NCBI GenBank assembly: GCA_001802945.1 | Contig: MHAK01000106.1 | Span: forward strand, 1 to 62,120 | DNA length: 62,120 bases | Origin: Ignavibacteria bacterium RIFCSPLOWO2_12_FULL_56_21 | GTDB lineage: Bacteria > Bacteroidota > Ignavibacteria > UBA10030 | Direction: 5' to 3' | Part shown: positions 1 to 9,050 of the stretch, piece after piece | Layout of the letters: every line of letters begins with the position of its first letter | How positions within the stretch are numbered: the first letter of the stretch is position 1 | The notes under the pieces: generated by a model | Database searches by the model: none | The model's input: the letters and a program-made list of their open reading frames with translations, nothing else | What the model was told of the DNA's origin: nothing | Position numbers and translations under genes: made by a program

Positions 1-291
1 GTATGCCTTTCCACCCCATGCAACGCAATCCTGGTAGATCACGCTGCCTGTGCCTTTGGGAAAGATCAACCCGTCGTCGCCGCCGGGTGAGTGGTTTGAG
101 TGCCCGTCATACCGGGCCCATGTGGTGAGGTTATTGATATTCAGGACCTGGTACTGCGGGTCCCCTGTGGTTTTCAGCAGGCTGCGCTTTTGGCCTGCGC
201 GGTCGGCGGGTTCTTTGGCGAGCGCCAACGTCATAAAGATGGCGCCCAGAACCGCTCCCGCAACAGCCCTGAAAATGATCTTCGCTTTCAT
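1..291 (-). CDS. Exported protein, partial (runs off the window edge)
   Basis: The first 97 codons of a minus-strand gene are visible; the rest lies left of the window. The start ATG (289-291) follows a good Shine-Dalgarno sequence (AGAAGGAG). The protein opens with a signal peptide: MKAK, then a hydrophobic stretch ending around ALAKE at residues 23-26. The mature part holds a Gly/Asp/His-rich motif (DGHSNHSPGGDDG, about residues 62-74) followed by GTGSVIYQD. It lies directly downstream of the TonB-dependent receptor on the same strand, so it may be a partner surface or secreted protein. I do not recognise a defined family from this fragment. Function is unknown. Confidence 0.75.
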   Translation of the reverse strand, partial: MKAKIIFRAVAGAVLGAIFMTLALAKEPADRAGQKRSLLKTTGDPQYQVLNINNLTTWARYDGHSNHSPGGDDGLIFPKGTGSVIYQDCVAWGGKAY

Positions 292-347
292 TGTGTGCAA
301 CTCCTTCTCTGGGATTGTCACGTGTCGAAGGTCTCGTGTGTTAGAAT

Positions 348-378
348 GCGGGACTCGCGACATTCTCGCGAGTCCCGC
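348..378 (-). terminator. Hairpin downstream of the TonB receptor gene
   Basis: A perfect 13-bp inverted repeat (left arm 348-360, right arm 366-378, 5-nt loop) begins 7 nt past the receptor stop codon. No clear T-tract follows on the minus strand, so it may act as an mRNA-stabilising or attenuating hairpin between the receptor and the next gene instead of a full intrinsic terminator. Confidence 0.5.
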
Positions 379-385
379 TCACAAC

Positions 386-3300
386 TCACAGTTCTACCTT
401 CATGCCGATGCGGATCTCACGGGGCGAACCGTAGATGTCACTGCCACTCTGCTGACCGAGGCCGCCGTCGCCTCCGACAGACATGTAGGCCCACCGGTTG
501 TTGACGTTGATGGCACGATAGAACGCCTGATAATTCGGGATGTTCAAGTATCCGAGCGACAGGTCAGACGTCAGCCAGCCGTCACTTTGCGGAACGCCCG
601 TATTCGGATAGACGTTCAGGACACTCTTCGTGTTGAACAGATTCAGCACGCGAGCGTACAGCTCGAGGTCCACAACGCCAAGGTAGAAGACCTTGCTGAT
701 CGTCATATCCACGTTGTACACCCAGGGCGTTTTGGAGCTGTTGATCGGCTCGATCGGGTATCGGGTACGGACGTCCGTCAGAGAACGAACGCCACCCGTC
801 CATGGAGTCGCTTGACCGCCCAACTGCTCGGTCAGCTTCGTGTAGTTGTGGCCGCTGTTGAATGTCAGCAGCGCGTTGATCCCGAAGCCTTCCAATGCAC
901 CACCCTCGTCCTTCGCGAGCCGGTAGTCGAGGACTATGGTCCCACGATGGGCTTGGTTGAAGTGCAACGGATACACGAACCGGGGCGCCAAGCTCGTGTT
1001 GTCGTCCGTCACTGCGCCTTGCGAAGCCCGCGACGTGGAACCGGTGCCGCGAGCGTCGGACAGCGTGTAGTTCACCTTGGCCGCAAGACGGTTCGTGCGA
1101 CGGACCTCAAGCGTCAGTTCGACGCCTTTTTGGGTTCCGAAGTCTTCGTTCATATAACCCGTCGAGATCGGAATTCCTGCGGAGTTGAACACGCGCGCGA
1201 TCTGCAACTGGTCGCGCGTATCCTTATAGAATCCGGTGACGGTCAACGCGAAGTTGTCCGTCAGCGATTGCCGGATACCCATCTCATACTGTGTCAGCCG
1301 CTCGGGCTTCATCATAAAGCCGATGGTGTTGCCGCCCAAGTTGTAGCCGACCCGGCCCGCCGGGTCGATGAGGCCGCTCAACGACAGATTGTCCAAATAC
1401 ATCTGATTGAGGGCCGGCATCTGGGCGTACTTGCCATAGAGCGCGTAGAACACGGTGTTGTCCGACACGGGGAAAGAAAAACTCACCCGCGGCAGAAGAA
1501 GCGAAAATGGGTCCGTCTCGACCAGTTTCTCTTCCTCCAGGACATTGAGGTCCGAATTGAACGGAGGCGCCTGATAATCATACTGCTGCGTCAGTGGGTT
1601 ATACGTCGTCGGAATCGCGGTCCCCTTGGGATCGATGAGCTCATAGCGAATGCCCACATTCAGAATCAGGTCCTGATACTCGAACTTGTTCTGCACAAAG
1701 GCCGAGGCTAGGAACGGATTGCCCGGTTTTTCCGGGCCATCGTCCACCTCTTCGCCACGGTAATTGTAACCGAGGGACGTAATGCCGCCATTGCGCTTGC
1801 TGCGGACGCGTTCCACATAGGCGGGCCCGAACACTCCTACGGAATCAAACGTCCGGTCAAACTTCCCATCCATGTTGGAATCCATGTAGAGCAAATACCC
1901 GGTTATCGAGCCGAAATTGTAGTACCGGATCGTCCAGGATTCAATGCTACCGCCCGCTTTCAATTCCCAGTTCGCGTTGATCTGGGAGGTCAAGCTGATG
2001 TTGGCCGAAATCGCAGACTGGGTATTTTTGAAGTACCCGTTATTCGGGGCATCCTCATGGGTAAAGAAGAACTGCTGAATCGCGGAATAGGCCTGGGGTG
2101 GCGCATAGCGGGCGTCCCATCCCTTATATCCCAACTTTGCATTTGCAACGCTGTCGGGATACTGGAGCCACTCCTTGAAGGTATCGCCTTTGAATTCAGG
2201 GTCGAAGGTCTCGGCAAACCGGTTCTGATACGACACACTAGCTTCATAGAATGTGCTGGGGCTCAGGACGTGCGTGAACCGGCCACCAAGAATGTAGCGC
2301 GTGGTCTCGTTCATATTGTACCGTCGAGTCACTCGCTTCGATTTGTTCGGCATCGTCACTTCACGCGCCTTCGAGCGGAAGTAATTGGCAAGCCCGCCGG
2401 GCCACTTGTTTCCGTCAGGACTGTTTGCGAATTCATACGATCCATTCAGCTTGAACTTGAGCGGATTGAAATCGAACAGTACCGTTCCCTGGACCTGGTT
2501 GCTTTGTGACCAGTTGTCGTACAGATAGTTCTTCTTGTATTCCAGGTTTCCGCCGAAGGGGAGCAATTGGCCCGCTACACCTGGGCCGCGCGAACCAAGC
2601 GCATCCTGTTTCAAACTGTCGAACCGGAACGGCTCCAGAAACATCGACTGTCGATTGCGCACATAGTTGTGCTGTCCAGCGACGAAGAATCGGATGTCGT
2701 TTGTACCTACCGGTCCGCCGGCCGTCACCACGACATTCCGATATCCGCGGGGGGTCGTACTCAGGAACTCTTCACCGGGACCCGCGAAGTCGTCCGTCTG
2801 CGCATCGAAGGTGAACTGGTACTTCGATCCGCCGGTCCGCGTTGTAGTTCGAACGAGGCCGGACATCGCCCCGCCGTACTCTGCGGTGAACCCGCCGGAC
2901 TGGACCTGGATCTCTTCGATCGCTTCCTGGATAACGTTGATGTTGTTGGAGTTGTAGAATGGGTTCGTGGTACCTGAACCGTCGATGGTATAGGCAATTT
3001 CACCAGACCGACCACCACGGACATATAGGTTACCGTTGCGCTCAGACACACCGGCCTCGAGCGCCACGATGTTTTGCAGACCGCGCACCGGCAACGATGC
3101 CAGGTTCTCCTGTGTGGTCACCCGAATCGTGTTCGTGGTGTTGCGCTGGATCAATGGCCGTTCTGCCACGATCACCACCTCACTCGCCTGCACGGCGGTG
3201 CTGGACATCTGAATGTCCTGCGTTGTGGTGATGTTCGACAGAATACGCACGTTTGAAATCGTCACCGGGGCGTACCCGATGTATGTTGACTTGATCGTGT

Positions 3301-3511
3301 AGATGCCTGGCGGCACGCTGAGGATCACGTACTCGCCGTTGATATCGGACGCAGCACCGAGACTGGTGCCATCAACGAGAACGTTCGCGCCGATCAGCGG
3401 CTCGCCCGACTCCTTGTCCTTCACCTTGCCGCGCAGTTTTCCATCCTGAGCGAGCAAGAAGATTGGCATCAGGAGCAAGACACAAAGAGCCAACGCAATC
3501 TTGCGAAGCAT
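386..3511 (-). CDS. TonB-dependent receptor with carboxypeptidase-like regulatory domain
   Basis: An outer-membrane beta-barrel receptor of 1041 aa for TonB/ExbBD-driven uptake; the substrate is not evident. The ATG at 3509-3511 is chosen because AAGGAGG lies just upstream and a clean signal peptide follows (MLRKIALALCVLLLMPIFLLAQ region); a longer in-frame ORF upstream lacks support. Residues about 25-110 form a carboxypeptidase-regulatory-like beta-sandwich (GKLRGKVKDKESGEPLIGAN). A plug domain follows (LASLPVRGLQNIVALEAGV, then NLYVRGGRSGEIAYTIDG), then a long barrel ending in IRIGMKVEL. This architecture is typical of Bacteroidota/Ignavibacteriota. No SusD partner is visible. It has its own promoter and palindromic site upstream. 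Confidence 0.93.
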   Translation of the reverse strand: MLRKIALALCVLLLMPIFLLAQDGKLRGKVKDKESGEPLIGANVLVDGTSLGAASDINGEYVILSVPPGIYTIKSTYIGYAPVTISNVRILSNITTTQDIQMSSTAVQASEVVIVAERPLIQRNTTNTIRVTTQENLASLPVRGLQNIVALEAGVSERNGNLYVRGGRSGEIAYTIDGSGTTNPFYNSNNINVIQEAIEEIQVQSGGFTAEYGGAMSGLVRTTTRTGGSKYQFTFDAQTDDFAGPGEEFLSTTPRGYRNVVVTAGGPVGTNDIRFFVAGQHNYVRNRQSMFLEPFRFDSLKQDALGSRGPGVAGQLLPFGGNLEYKKNYLYDNWSQSNQVQGTVLFDFNPLKFKLNGSYEFANSPDGNKWPGGLANYFRSKAREVTMPNKSKRVTRRYNMNETTRYILGGRFTHVLSPSTFYEASVSYQNRFAETFDPEFKGDTFKEWLQYPDSVANAKLGYKGWDARYAPPQAYSAIQQFFFTHEDAPNNGYFKNTQSAISANISLTSQINANWELKAGGSIESWTIRYYNFGSITGYLLYMDSNMDGKFDRTFDSVGVFGPAYVERVRSKRNGGITSLGYNYRGEEVDDGPEKPGNPFLASAFVQNKFEYQDLILNVGIRYELIDPKGTAIPTTYNPLTQQYDYQAPPFNSDLNVLEEEKLVETDPFSLLLPRVSFSFPVSDNTVFYALYGKYAQMPALNQMYLDNLSLSGLIDPAGRVGYNLGGNTIGFMMKPERLTQYEMGIRQSLTDNFALTVTGFYKDTRDQLQIARVFNSAGIPISTGYMNEDFGTQKGVELTLEVRRTNRLAAKVNYTLSDARGTGSTSRASQGAVTDDNTSLAPRFVYPLHFNQAHRGTIVLDYRLAKDEGGALEGFGINALLTFNSGHNYTKLTEQLGGQATPWTGGVRSLTDVRTRYPIEPINSSKTPWVYNVDMTISKVFYLGVVDLELYARVLNLFNTKSVLNVYPNTGVPQSDGWLTSDLSLGYLNIPNYQAFYRAINVNNRWAYMSVGGDGGLGQQSGSDIYGSPREIRIGMKVEL

Positions 3512-3736
3512 ACAGAACCTCCTTCTAATGGAGATTGACTTGAATGAAGATGGGGTGACTTCGTGCTCCTGCGTGCGGCTCAACATCAGCCGAGACCTGC
3601 CGCAGGTGTGGTGAGAAAGGCAGTTTCAAGAGTTCGTTCCTCGCGCTGCTCAACGTGTTCCTGCACGAGGGGCTTCAACATGCCTCCTTTCAATTCGGGT
3701 GGAACATCTGTGATTCCGCGCACGTCTTACGCGCGA

Positions 3737-3765
3737 AATATAGAAGGCGGCGATCTGTTTGTCAA
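3737..3765 (-). promoter_or_regulatory. Sigma70-type promoter of the TonB receptor
   Basis: On the minus strand a consensus -35 TTGACA (3760-3765) and a -10 TATATT (3737-3742) are separated by exactly 17 bp. Transcription would start near 3730, giving a roughly 220-nt leader before the receptor ATG at 3511. The rest of the 317-bp space between the receptor and serA holds no convincing gene. Confidence 0.75.
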
Positions 3766-3771
3766 GCTTTA

Positions 3772-3789
3772 TTTGAAGAATTCTTCAAA
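3772..3789. promoter_or_regulatory. 18-bp perfect palindrome upstream of the receptor promoter
   Basis: The sequence TTTGAAGAATTCTTCAAA is its own reverse complement and lies 6 bp upstream of the -35 box. The position and two-fold symmetry suggest a binding site for a dimeric regulator of the receptor gene. The regulator is not identifiable from this window. Confidence 0.5.
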
Positions 3790-3828
3790 AAATCGCCGGT
3801 GCTGGCATACCCCCCTCTGTATTTCCCC

Positions 3829-5406
3829 TTACAGCGACACCGCCCGAACCTCGTAGACTCCTTCAATCGCCTCCAGTTTCCCAAGTACGGCGGCGGGTAT
3901 TGCGCTATCGACGCTTACGATCGTGAGGGCGTTTTTGCCCGGATTGTCCCGTCCCAAGGCTAATCCCCCAATGTTGATGCCGGCCGAGGCCAATTCTGAG
4001 CCCACGCGCGCGAGCATTCCCGGCCGGTCAATGTTTCTATAAAATAGTAAATGCCCTTCCGGATTGACTTCCAAATGGTAGTCGTCGCATTGTACAAGAC
4101 GAAGCAGCGAACTGCCGAATACTGTGCCGGCAAACATTCGCCGTTCCCTGTCAGTTTGTACCGTAAGCGCAAGCAGGTGGGTGTACGCCGCACTCTCTCC
4201 GCCCGTCGTCTCCTCTAATTGTACGCCTCTTTCTTTCGCTATCAGCGGAGCATTTACGAGATTCACCGGTTCGGTCAACACATGAGAAAAAATACCCTTG
4301 AGCACCGCCGCCCCGACAGCTTCTGAAGATCCCGAAGGGAATGATCCGCTCATAGCCAACGTAATGCGTTTCAGTTTACCAGACATAAGTTGAGCGTGAA
4401 GCCTGCCCAGCTTTTCTCCGAGCAACATGAACGGATGCAGGTCGGGACGAAAGGCCGATCTCACGACCTCCGCATTCACGGCTCCCGACAGACCGCGTTC
4501 GAGAAGTACGTCGGACAATTGCTCAGCGATCTGGCGGGCGACCTTTTCCTGTGCCTCTTCTGTTGAAGCGCCGAGGTGAGGCGTCGCAACGACATGAGGA
4601 TGCTTCAGGAGCGGATGATCACCCGGGGGTTCTTTCACAAACACGTCGAGCGCATATCCGCCAACGTGTCCGCTCTCGAGAGACGAAAGGATCGCTTCTT
4701 CATCCACGATCCCACCCCGTGCACAATTGATGATCCGCACGCCTTGCTTGCAGAGTGGAAGCGTCTTAGTGCCGAGAAGATTCTTTGTCTCATCATTCAG
4801 CGGTGTGTGGACCGTTATGATGTCCGAACGTGCGTAGATGGCCTCGAGCGCGACGAGTTCGATATTCTGTCGTGACGCAACATCGGCTCCGAGGACCGGG
4901 TCATAGCCAATCGTCGTCATCCCGAACGACTGACAGCGAACCGCTACCTCACGGCCGATTTTCCCAAGTCCGATGATGCCGACCGTCTTGCCATAAAGTT
5001 CCATCCCGGTATATTTCTTCCTGTCCCATTTTCCTTCTTTCAGCGATGCGTTTGCCTGCGGGATATTTCTGGCAAGCGACAGCAGCAACGACATTGTGTG
5101 TTCGGCCGTCGAAACGGTGTTGCCTCCGGGCGTGTTCATAACGATCACGCCGCGTCGTGTTGCTGCTTCGACATCGATATTGTCCACGCCGGCCCCTGCC
5201 CGGCCAATGGCACGCAGCCGCGTGCCGGCTGCGATGATATCGGCGGTAACCTGGGTTCCGCTGCGCACCACGAGCGCCTCGTAGCCGCCGATGATGAGTT
5301 TCAAGTCCGCCGGTTTGATGCCGGGCTTATTGTCAACCTCGAACCCCGCCGAAGTCAAGAGTTCCGTACACACGCTTTCGATCGCGTCGCTGATCAATAT
5401 CTTCAT
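3829..5406 (-). CDS. serA: D-3-phosphoglycerate dehydrogenase
   Basis: Catalyses NAD-dependent oxidation of 3-phosphoglycerate to 3-phosphohydroxypyruvate, the first step of serine synthesis. At 525 aa it is the long SerA type: a substrate/NAD-binding core with the Rossmann motif GIIGLGKIGREVA (about 145-157), the catalytic segment NCARGGIVDE, and the His-containing ATPHLGASTEEAQ. An intervening allosteric-substrate-binding domain comes next, then a C-terminal ACT domain (RPGMLARVGSELASAGINIG) that usually senses serine. AAAGGAGG precedes the ATG. It lies 18 nt downstream of the class V aminotransferase gene and probably shares its transcript. Confidence 0.95.
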   Translation of the reverse strand: MKILISDAIESVCTELLTSAGFEVDNKPGIKPADLKLIIGGYEALVVRSGTQVTADIIAAGTRLRAIGRAGAGVDNIDVEAATRRGVIVMNTPGGNTVSTAEHTMSLLLSLARNIPQANASLKEGKWDRKKYTGMELYGKTVGIIGLGKIGREVAVRCQSFGMTTIGYDPVLGADVASRQNIELVALEAIYARSDIITVHTPLNDETKNLLGTKTLPLCKQGVRIINCARGGIVDEEAILSSLESGHVGGYALDVFVKEPPGDHPLLKHPHVVATPHLGASTEEAQEKVARQIAEQLSDVLLERGLSGAVNAEVVRSAFRPDLHPFMLLGEKLGRLHAQLMSGKLKRITLAMSGSFPSGSSEAVGAAVLKGIFSHVLTEPVNLVNAPLIAKERGVQLEETTGGESAAYTHLLALTVQTDRERRMFAGTVFGSSLLRLVQCDDYHLEVNPEGHLLFYRNIDRPGMLARVGSELASAGINIGGLALGRDNPGKNALTIVSVDSAIPAAVLGKLEAIEGVYEVRAVSL

Positions 5407-5424
5407 AGGGCCTATTCGCCTCCT

Positions 5425-6564
5425 TTACGGTTTCAGGAAGTGCCTCATGACGGCCCCTACTCCTTTTCCCAACGTCACGGGGTACGAGCACTCTGCCAGC
5501 GTCCATTCGATCGCTGCCATGATCGTGACCATATCCAAAGCGTCATAGTATCCGAGGTGAGAGATCCGAAAGATTTTCCCCTGGAATTCGTCTTGTCCCC
5601 CGGCAATGGTGATACCGTGACGCGCCTTCAGCGTTCCGTTGAATTTCTTCCATTCCACTCCTTCGGGAACCCACACCGGGGTTACGGCAAACGACGGCGT
5701 AGAGGAAAAAAGCTTCAACCCGATGGCTTCTATTCCCGCCCGTAAAGCGGTCGCCAACGTCCGATGTCTATCCCAAATGTTCTCGATCCCTTCCGCCCGG
5801 ATCATCTGGAGCGCAGCGTCCACGCCCACGACAAGAGATACGGCCGGGGTCCAGGGTGTGTCGTTCTCCTTCCAGGACTTAAGCGCCTTCTTCAAGTCAA
5901 GATAGAAGCGAGGCATAGTGGAAACCTCCATTGCAGCGACTGCCCTGGGACTCAGTGCAATGAACGCGAGTCCGGGCGGGATCATGAGTCCCTTCTGCGA
6001 GCCGGTGACACAGACATCAATACCCCATTCGTCAAATCGCATTTCGTGGGCACCTACAGCGGTGATGCCGTCGACGCACACAAGCGCTTTGGATTCCTCA
6101 CGGATCACACCTGCGAGCTTCTGCACATCTGTAGCGGCGCCGGTCGAGGTCTCGGAATGCACAAGATACACTGCCTTTGCATCGGGGTGCTGTTTGAGGA
6201 GAGCCCGGATATCATCGACGCCGGGAGCAGTTCCCCAGGCTACTTTGTGCTCCACAACTGTGAGCCCAAAAGTCTTTGGCATCTTTACCCAGCGTTCGCC
6301 GAATTTCCCCCCATTGACGGAGATGATCTTGTCCCCGGGAGAGAACAAGCTGACGAAGGTCGATTCGACCCCTCCGGTCCCTGAGCATGAGAGTACCATG
6401 ACCGGCTGCGCCGTCTGGAACAAATACTGGAGATTGGCGTGAACGCGAGTGAGAATTTCGCGGAATTCCGGATTCCGATGATGGATGATTGGCTCCGCCA
6501 TTCGGAGCATGACGGATTCGGGCACCGGAGTAGGCCCGGGTGTGAAAAGTCTCTTCTTTATCAT
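5425..6564 (-). CDS. Class V aminotransferase (alanine/serine-glyoxylate type)
   Basis: A PLP-dependent transaminase of 379 aa. The N-terminus KKRLFTPGPTPVPESV and the HHRNPEF segment are signatures of the alanine-glyoxylate/serine-glyoxylate/serine-pyruvate group. The Schiff-base lysine lies in TGSQKGLMIPPG (about residue 190). It is the first gene of a two-gene unit with serA, so it may act as the phosphoserine transaminase or connect glycine/glyoxylate and serine; that role is inference. A promoter lies just upstream (6592-6619). The Shine-Dalgarno sequence is weak. Confidence 0.88.
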   Translation of the reverse strand: MIKKRLFTPGPTPVPESVMLRMAEPIIHHRNPEFREILTRVHANLQYLFQTAQPVMVLSCSGTGGVESTFVSLFSPGDKIISVNGGKFGERWVKMPKTFGLTVVEHKVAWGTAPGVDDIRALLKQHPDAKAVYLVHSETSTGAATDVQKLAGVIREESKALVCVDGITAVGAHEMRFDEWGIDVCVTGSQKGLMIPPGLAFIALSPRAVAAMEVSTMPRFYLDLKKALKSWKENDTPWTPAVSLVVGVDAALQMIRAEGIENIWDRHRTLATALRAGIEAIGLKLFSSTPSFAVTPVWVPEGVEWKKFNGTLKARHGITIAGGQDEFQGKIFRISHLGYYDALDMVTIMAAIEWTLAECSYPVTLGKGVGAVMRHFLKP

Positions 6565-6591
6565 AGTCGTGGAGAATTGTTCCGTATGGTC

Positions 6592-6619
6592 AATATAGAA
6601 GCGATTGGAGGAGAATCAA
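6592..6619 (-). promoter_or_regulatory. Promoter for the aminotransferase-serA unit
   Basis: On the minus strand a -35 TTGATT (6614-6619) and a -10 TATATT (6592-6597) are spaced by 16 bp. They lie just upstream of the aminotransferase start at 6564, giving a short leader of roughly 20 nt. Confidence 0.6.
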
Positions 6620-6650
6620 ATCCAGATGACGAAGAATGTAAGAGCTATTC

Positions 6651-6688
6651 CCAAAAATGCGGAGAGCCGAGGATTCCTCCTCGGCTCT
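6651..6688 (-). terminator. Terminator at the end of the ribosomal protein/engB operon
   Basis: An 11-bp perfect stem (6663-6673 with 6678-6688, 4-nt loop) is followed on the minus strand by a T-run at 6655-6659. It sits 38 nt beyond the engB stop and closes the long S10-spc-alpha transcript before the aminotransferase promoter. Confidence 0.7.
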
Positions 6689-6726
6689 GTGTACAGCATG
6701 ACGTTCGTGCCCGTTTTGTCAACGCA

Positions 6727-7356
6727 TTACACTGCTTTCTTTTTCGTCGGGCGACGATCCACAATGTGTTCCTGCACCATCTTGAGAAGGTCAAGACGAC
6801 CATCAGCTTTCATGATGGAAAAGGGGACGATTCCATGGCAGCACCCCTCATTCAATTGGCTGTGGAAGAGCTCTTTGAAATTCTCGATCGTCTTGCCAAG
6901 CTTGCTGAACGGAAGCTTGTCGGCCTTTGTGAGAACCAGGAGATAGGGAACCTCGTAATATTCCAGCCAGTCCATCATCATCAGGTCGAGGGGGGTCGGC
7001 TCCTGCCGTGCATCGATCAGCTGCATTGCCAGCCCAATCGGTTCACCCCGCTGGAGGAATTCTTCGATCAGCTTCTTCCACCCCGCCCGCATCTGTTCGG
7101 GAACCTTGGCATATCCGTATCCCGGCAGATCGACGAAATAGAATTCGTTGTTGATGATGTAATAATTGATCTCACGCGTCTTGCCCGGTGTTCCGCTGGA
7201 ACGCGCAAGATTCTTTTTGTTGCAGAGCTTGTTCAGCAGGGACGACTTACCGACGTTTGACCGCCCGATGAAGACGATCTCGCGCAGCTCGTTCTTGGGT
7301 AACTGACGGAGGTCGGCCACTCCCTGGAGAAACTCTGCCGACGTGATCTTCAGCAT
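6727..7356 (-). CDS. engB: Ribosome biogenesis GTP-binding protein EngB/YsxC/YihA
   Basis: A small GTPase (209 aa from the chosen start) needed for 50S subunit assembly. All G motifs are visible: the P-loop GRSNVGKSS, the G2 Thr in the SSGTPGKTRE region, G3 DLPGYGYAKV, and G4 TKADK. The ATG at 7354-7356 (MLKITSAEF) has GAGG upstream; a longer reading from a TTG at 7422 would overlap the rplQ stop and adds an unsupported N-terminus. The last gene of the ribosomal block, 62 nt after rplQ, and followed by the terminator hairpin. Confidence 0.95.
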   Translation of the reverse strand: MLKITSAEFLQGVADLRQLPKNELREIVFIGRSNVGKSSLLNKLCNKKNLARSSGTPGKTREINYYIINNEFYFVDLPGYGYAKVPEQMRAGWKKLIEEFLQRGEPIGLAMQLIDARQEPTPLDLMMMDWLEYYEVPYLLVLTKADKLPFSKLGKTIENFKELFHSQLNEGCCHGIVPFSIMKADGRLDLLKMVQEHIVDRRPTKKKAV

Positions 7357-7418
7357 ATCCGTACCTCGTCGTGGTGGAACACTCGCAGTGACCGCAACGG
7401 CGGTCGGCGCGATGACAC

Positions 7419-7964
7419 TCAAGCGTGAGCGGCTGCTTCCTTTGACGCGTCCTTCGCCGGCGCTGATGCTGTCGCACCGTCCTTGGCCGCGGCCGCCTGC
7501 TTGGATTTCTTTGTACGGCTGCCTGCTGCCGCGGCTTTCGCGGCGGGCTTCGACGCGGCTTTTTCGCCCGCGACATTGAAGTCCACGAGCTCGATCACCG
7601 CCATTTCTGCACCATCGCCCATGCGCCGACCCAATTTGACCACGCGCGTATATCCGCCCGGTCTGCCGGCCACTTTTGGAGCGATGTCATTGAACAACGT
7701 CGTCACGGCATCGCGATCGCGAAGGAAGGCGAAGCACAACCGCCGTGCATGAACGTTTTTCTTTGGTTCAGCACCGGTTTCCAGCGCAACCGCGTTCTTC
7801 GCCTTCGTGATGAGGCGTTCGACGACCATCCGCATTTCCTTGGCCTTCGCGGTGGTCGTCGTAATGCGCTTGTGTCGGAAGAGCGCTGCGCTCAGCGCCG
7901 ACAACGTGGCCTTACGGTGGCTTGCGGTGCGCTTAAGCTTTCGTCCGGATTTCTGGTGACGCAT
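7419..7964 (-). CDS. rplQ: 50S ribosomal protein L17
   Basis: L17 lies near the peptide exit tunnel of the large subunit. The core ([19 protein letters not shown], then [12 protein letters not shown]) fits the usual roughly 120-residue family. At 181 aa this protein carries about 60 extra residues at the C-terminus, rich in Ala and Lys and low in complexity, as in several Bacteroidota-like L17 proteins. It follows rpoA by 24 nt, the normal end of the alpha operon. Confidence 0.96.
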   Translation of the reverse strand: MRHQKSGRKLKRTASHRKATLSALSAALFRHKRITTTTAKAKEMRMVVERLITKAKNAVALETGAEPKKNVHARRLCFAFLRDRDAVTTLFNDIAPKVAGRPGGYTRVVKLGRRMGDGAEMAVIELVDFNVAGEKAASKPAAKAAAAGSRTKKSKQAAAAKDGATASAPAKDASKEAAAHA

Positions 7965-7988
7965 AAGATCTCGTCGTGGGGTAAGAAA

Positions 7989-8978
7989 TTACTCGTTGCC
8001 GTCGTTGAGGTACTTATCGACGTCCATGCCAAAGGTCAAGCCGTGCTGTTCGACGATCTCTGAGAGCTCGGCAAGGGATTTGCGGCCGAAGTTGCGGAAT
8101 TTGAGCAGCTCGGATTCTGTCCGACGAACGAGGTCGGCCAGCGTCTTAATGCTCGCGGACCGCAGACAATTGTGCGAGCGCACGGAGAGTTCCAGCTCAT
8201 CGACCGACATTTTCAGGATTTTCCGGAGCCGGGTGACCTCGGCCTCTTGTTCGCTCTCAACTTTTTCCTGCTCAGGTTCCTGGCCAAAGTTGATGAACAG
8301 GAGGATATGGTCGCGCAGGATCTTTCCCGCATGAGTCACGGCCTCTTCTGCGGTGATCGATCCGTCGGTCTCCACTTCCAGGATCAGTTTTTCAAAATCG
8401 GTCTGGCCGCCGACACGCGTGGGTTCGACCGTATACCGGACATTCTTGATCGGCGTGAAGATGGAGTCGATGGCGATCGTTCCGAGCGGTTCGTCGGAGG
8501 ACTTGTTTTCCTCCGCGGCGACATATCCTTTTCCACGCCCGATCTTCAATTCAAGCTCGAAAGAGGCTTCCTTGCTCAGCTGTGCCAGGTGCAGATCCGG
8601 ATTGAGCACCTCGATTTCCGGCGTGGCTTTTTGTATGTCCCCGGCCTTCAGTACGCCGGGTCCCTTGACGGGAACGACGATCTTCGTCACCTTCTTGTTC
8701 ACAGGGCGGATGCGCACCTGTTTCAAGTTGAGAATGAAATCGGATACATCCTCCACCATCCCTTTGATCGTCGCAAACTCATGCTGAATTCCTTCCACCC
8801 GGATGGCGGTTATTGCCGTGCCCGGGAGGGAGGACAGGAGAACTCGACGAAGGGAATTACCGATGGTGACTCCGAAGCCCTTTTCCAAAGGCTGCAGGAT
8901 GAACTTGCCAAACGTCGTGTTGTACGACGCATGGTCGAGTTCGACTTTTTCGGGCATCTGAACGAACATTGTGCTCAT
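7989..8978 (-). CDS. rpoA: DNA-directed RNA polymerase subunit alpha
   Basis: The alpha subunit (329 aa) dimerises to nucleate RNA polymerase assembly. The N-terminal domain holds FGVTIGNSLRRVLLSSLPG (about 35-53). The C-terminal DNA- and activator-binding domain has the HhH segments (SVRSHNCLRSASIKTLADL and KFRNFGRKSLAELSEI). Length is normal. It sits 72 nt after rpsD and 24 nt before rplQ, the standard alpha-operon position. Shine-Dalgarno complementarity before the ATG is weak. Confidence 0.98.
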   Translation of the reverse strand: MSTMFVQMPEKVELDHASYNTTFGKFILQPLEKGFGVTIGNSLRRVLLSSLPGTAITAIRVEGIQHEFATIKGMVEDVSDFILNLKQVRIRPVNKKVTKIVVPVKGPGVLKAGDIQKATPEIEVLNPDLHLAQLSKEASFELELKIGRGKGYVAAEENKSSDEPLGTIAIDSIFTPIKNVRYTVEPTRVGGQTDFEKLILEVETDGSITAEEAVTHAGKILRDHILLFINFGQEPEQEKVESEQEAEVTRLRKILKMSVDELELSVRSHNCLRSASIKTLADLVRRTESELLKFRNFGRKSLAELSEIVEQHGLTFGMDVDKYLNDGNE

Positions 8979-9050
8979 AGGCGTAAGTGGGTCCTTCGCA
9001 TCCCGTCGTGGCGTCTCAGGGTGAACTTCCCGCGGCGTTTCCGACGGGGA

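Noticed and set aside
50-1711. Long plus-strand open frame of over 500 codons opposite the TonB receptor
   Set aside because: It is the antisense shadow of the receptor's conserved minus-strand frame; no family features, no ribosome site, His/Arg/Val-rich composition typical of antisense of GC-rich coding DNA.
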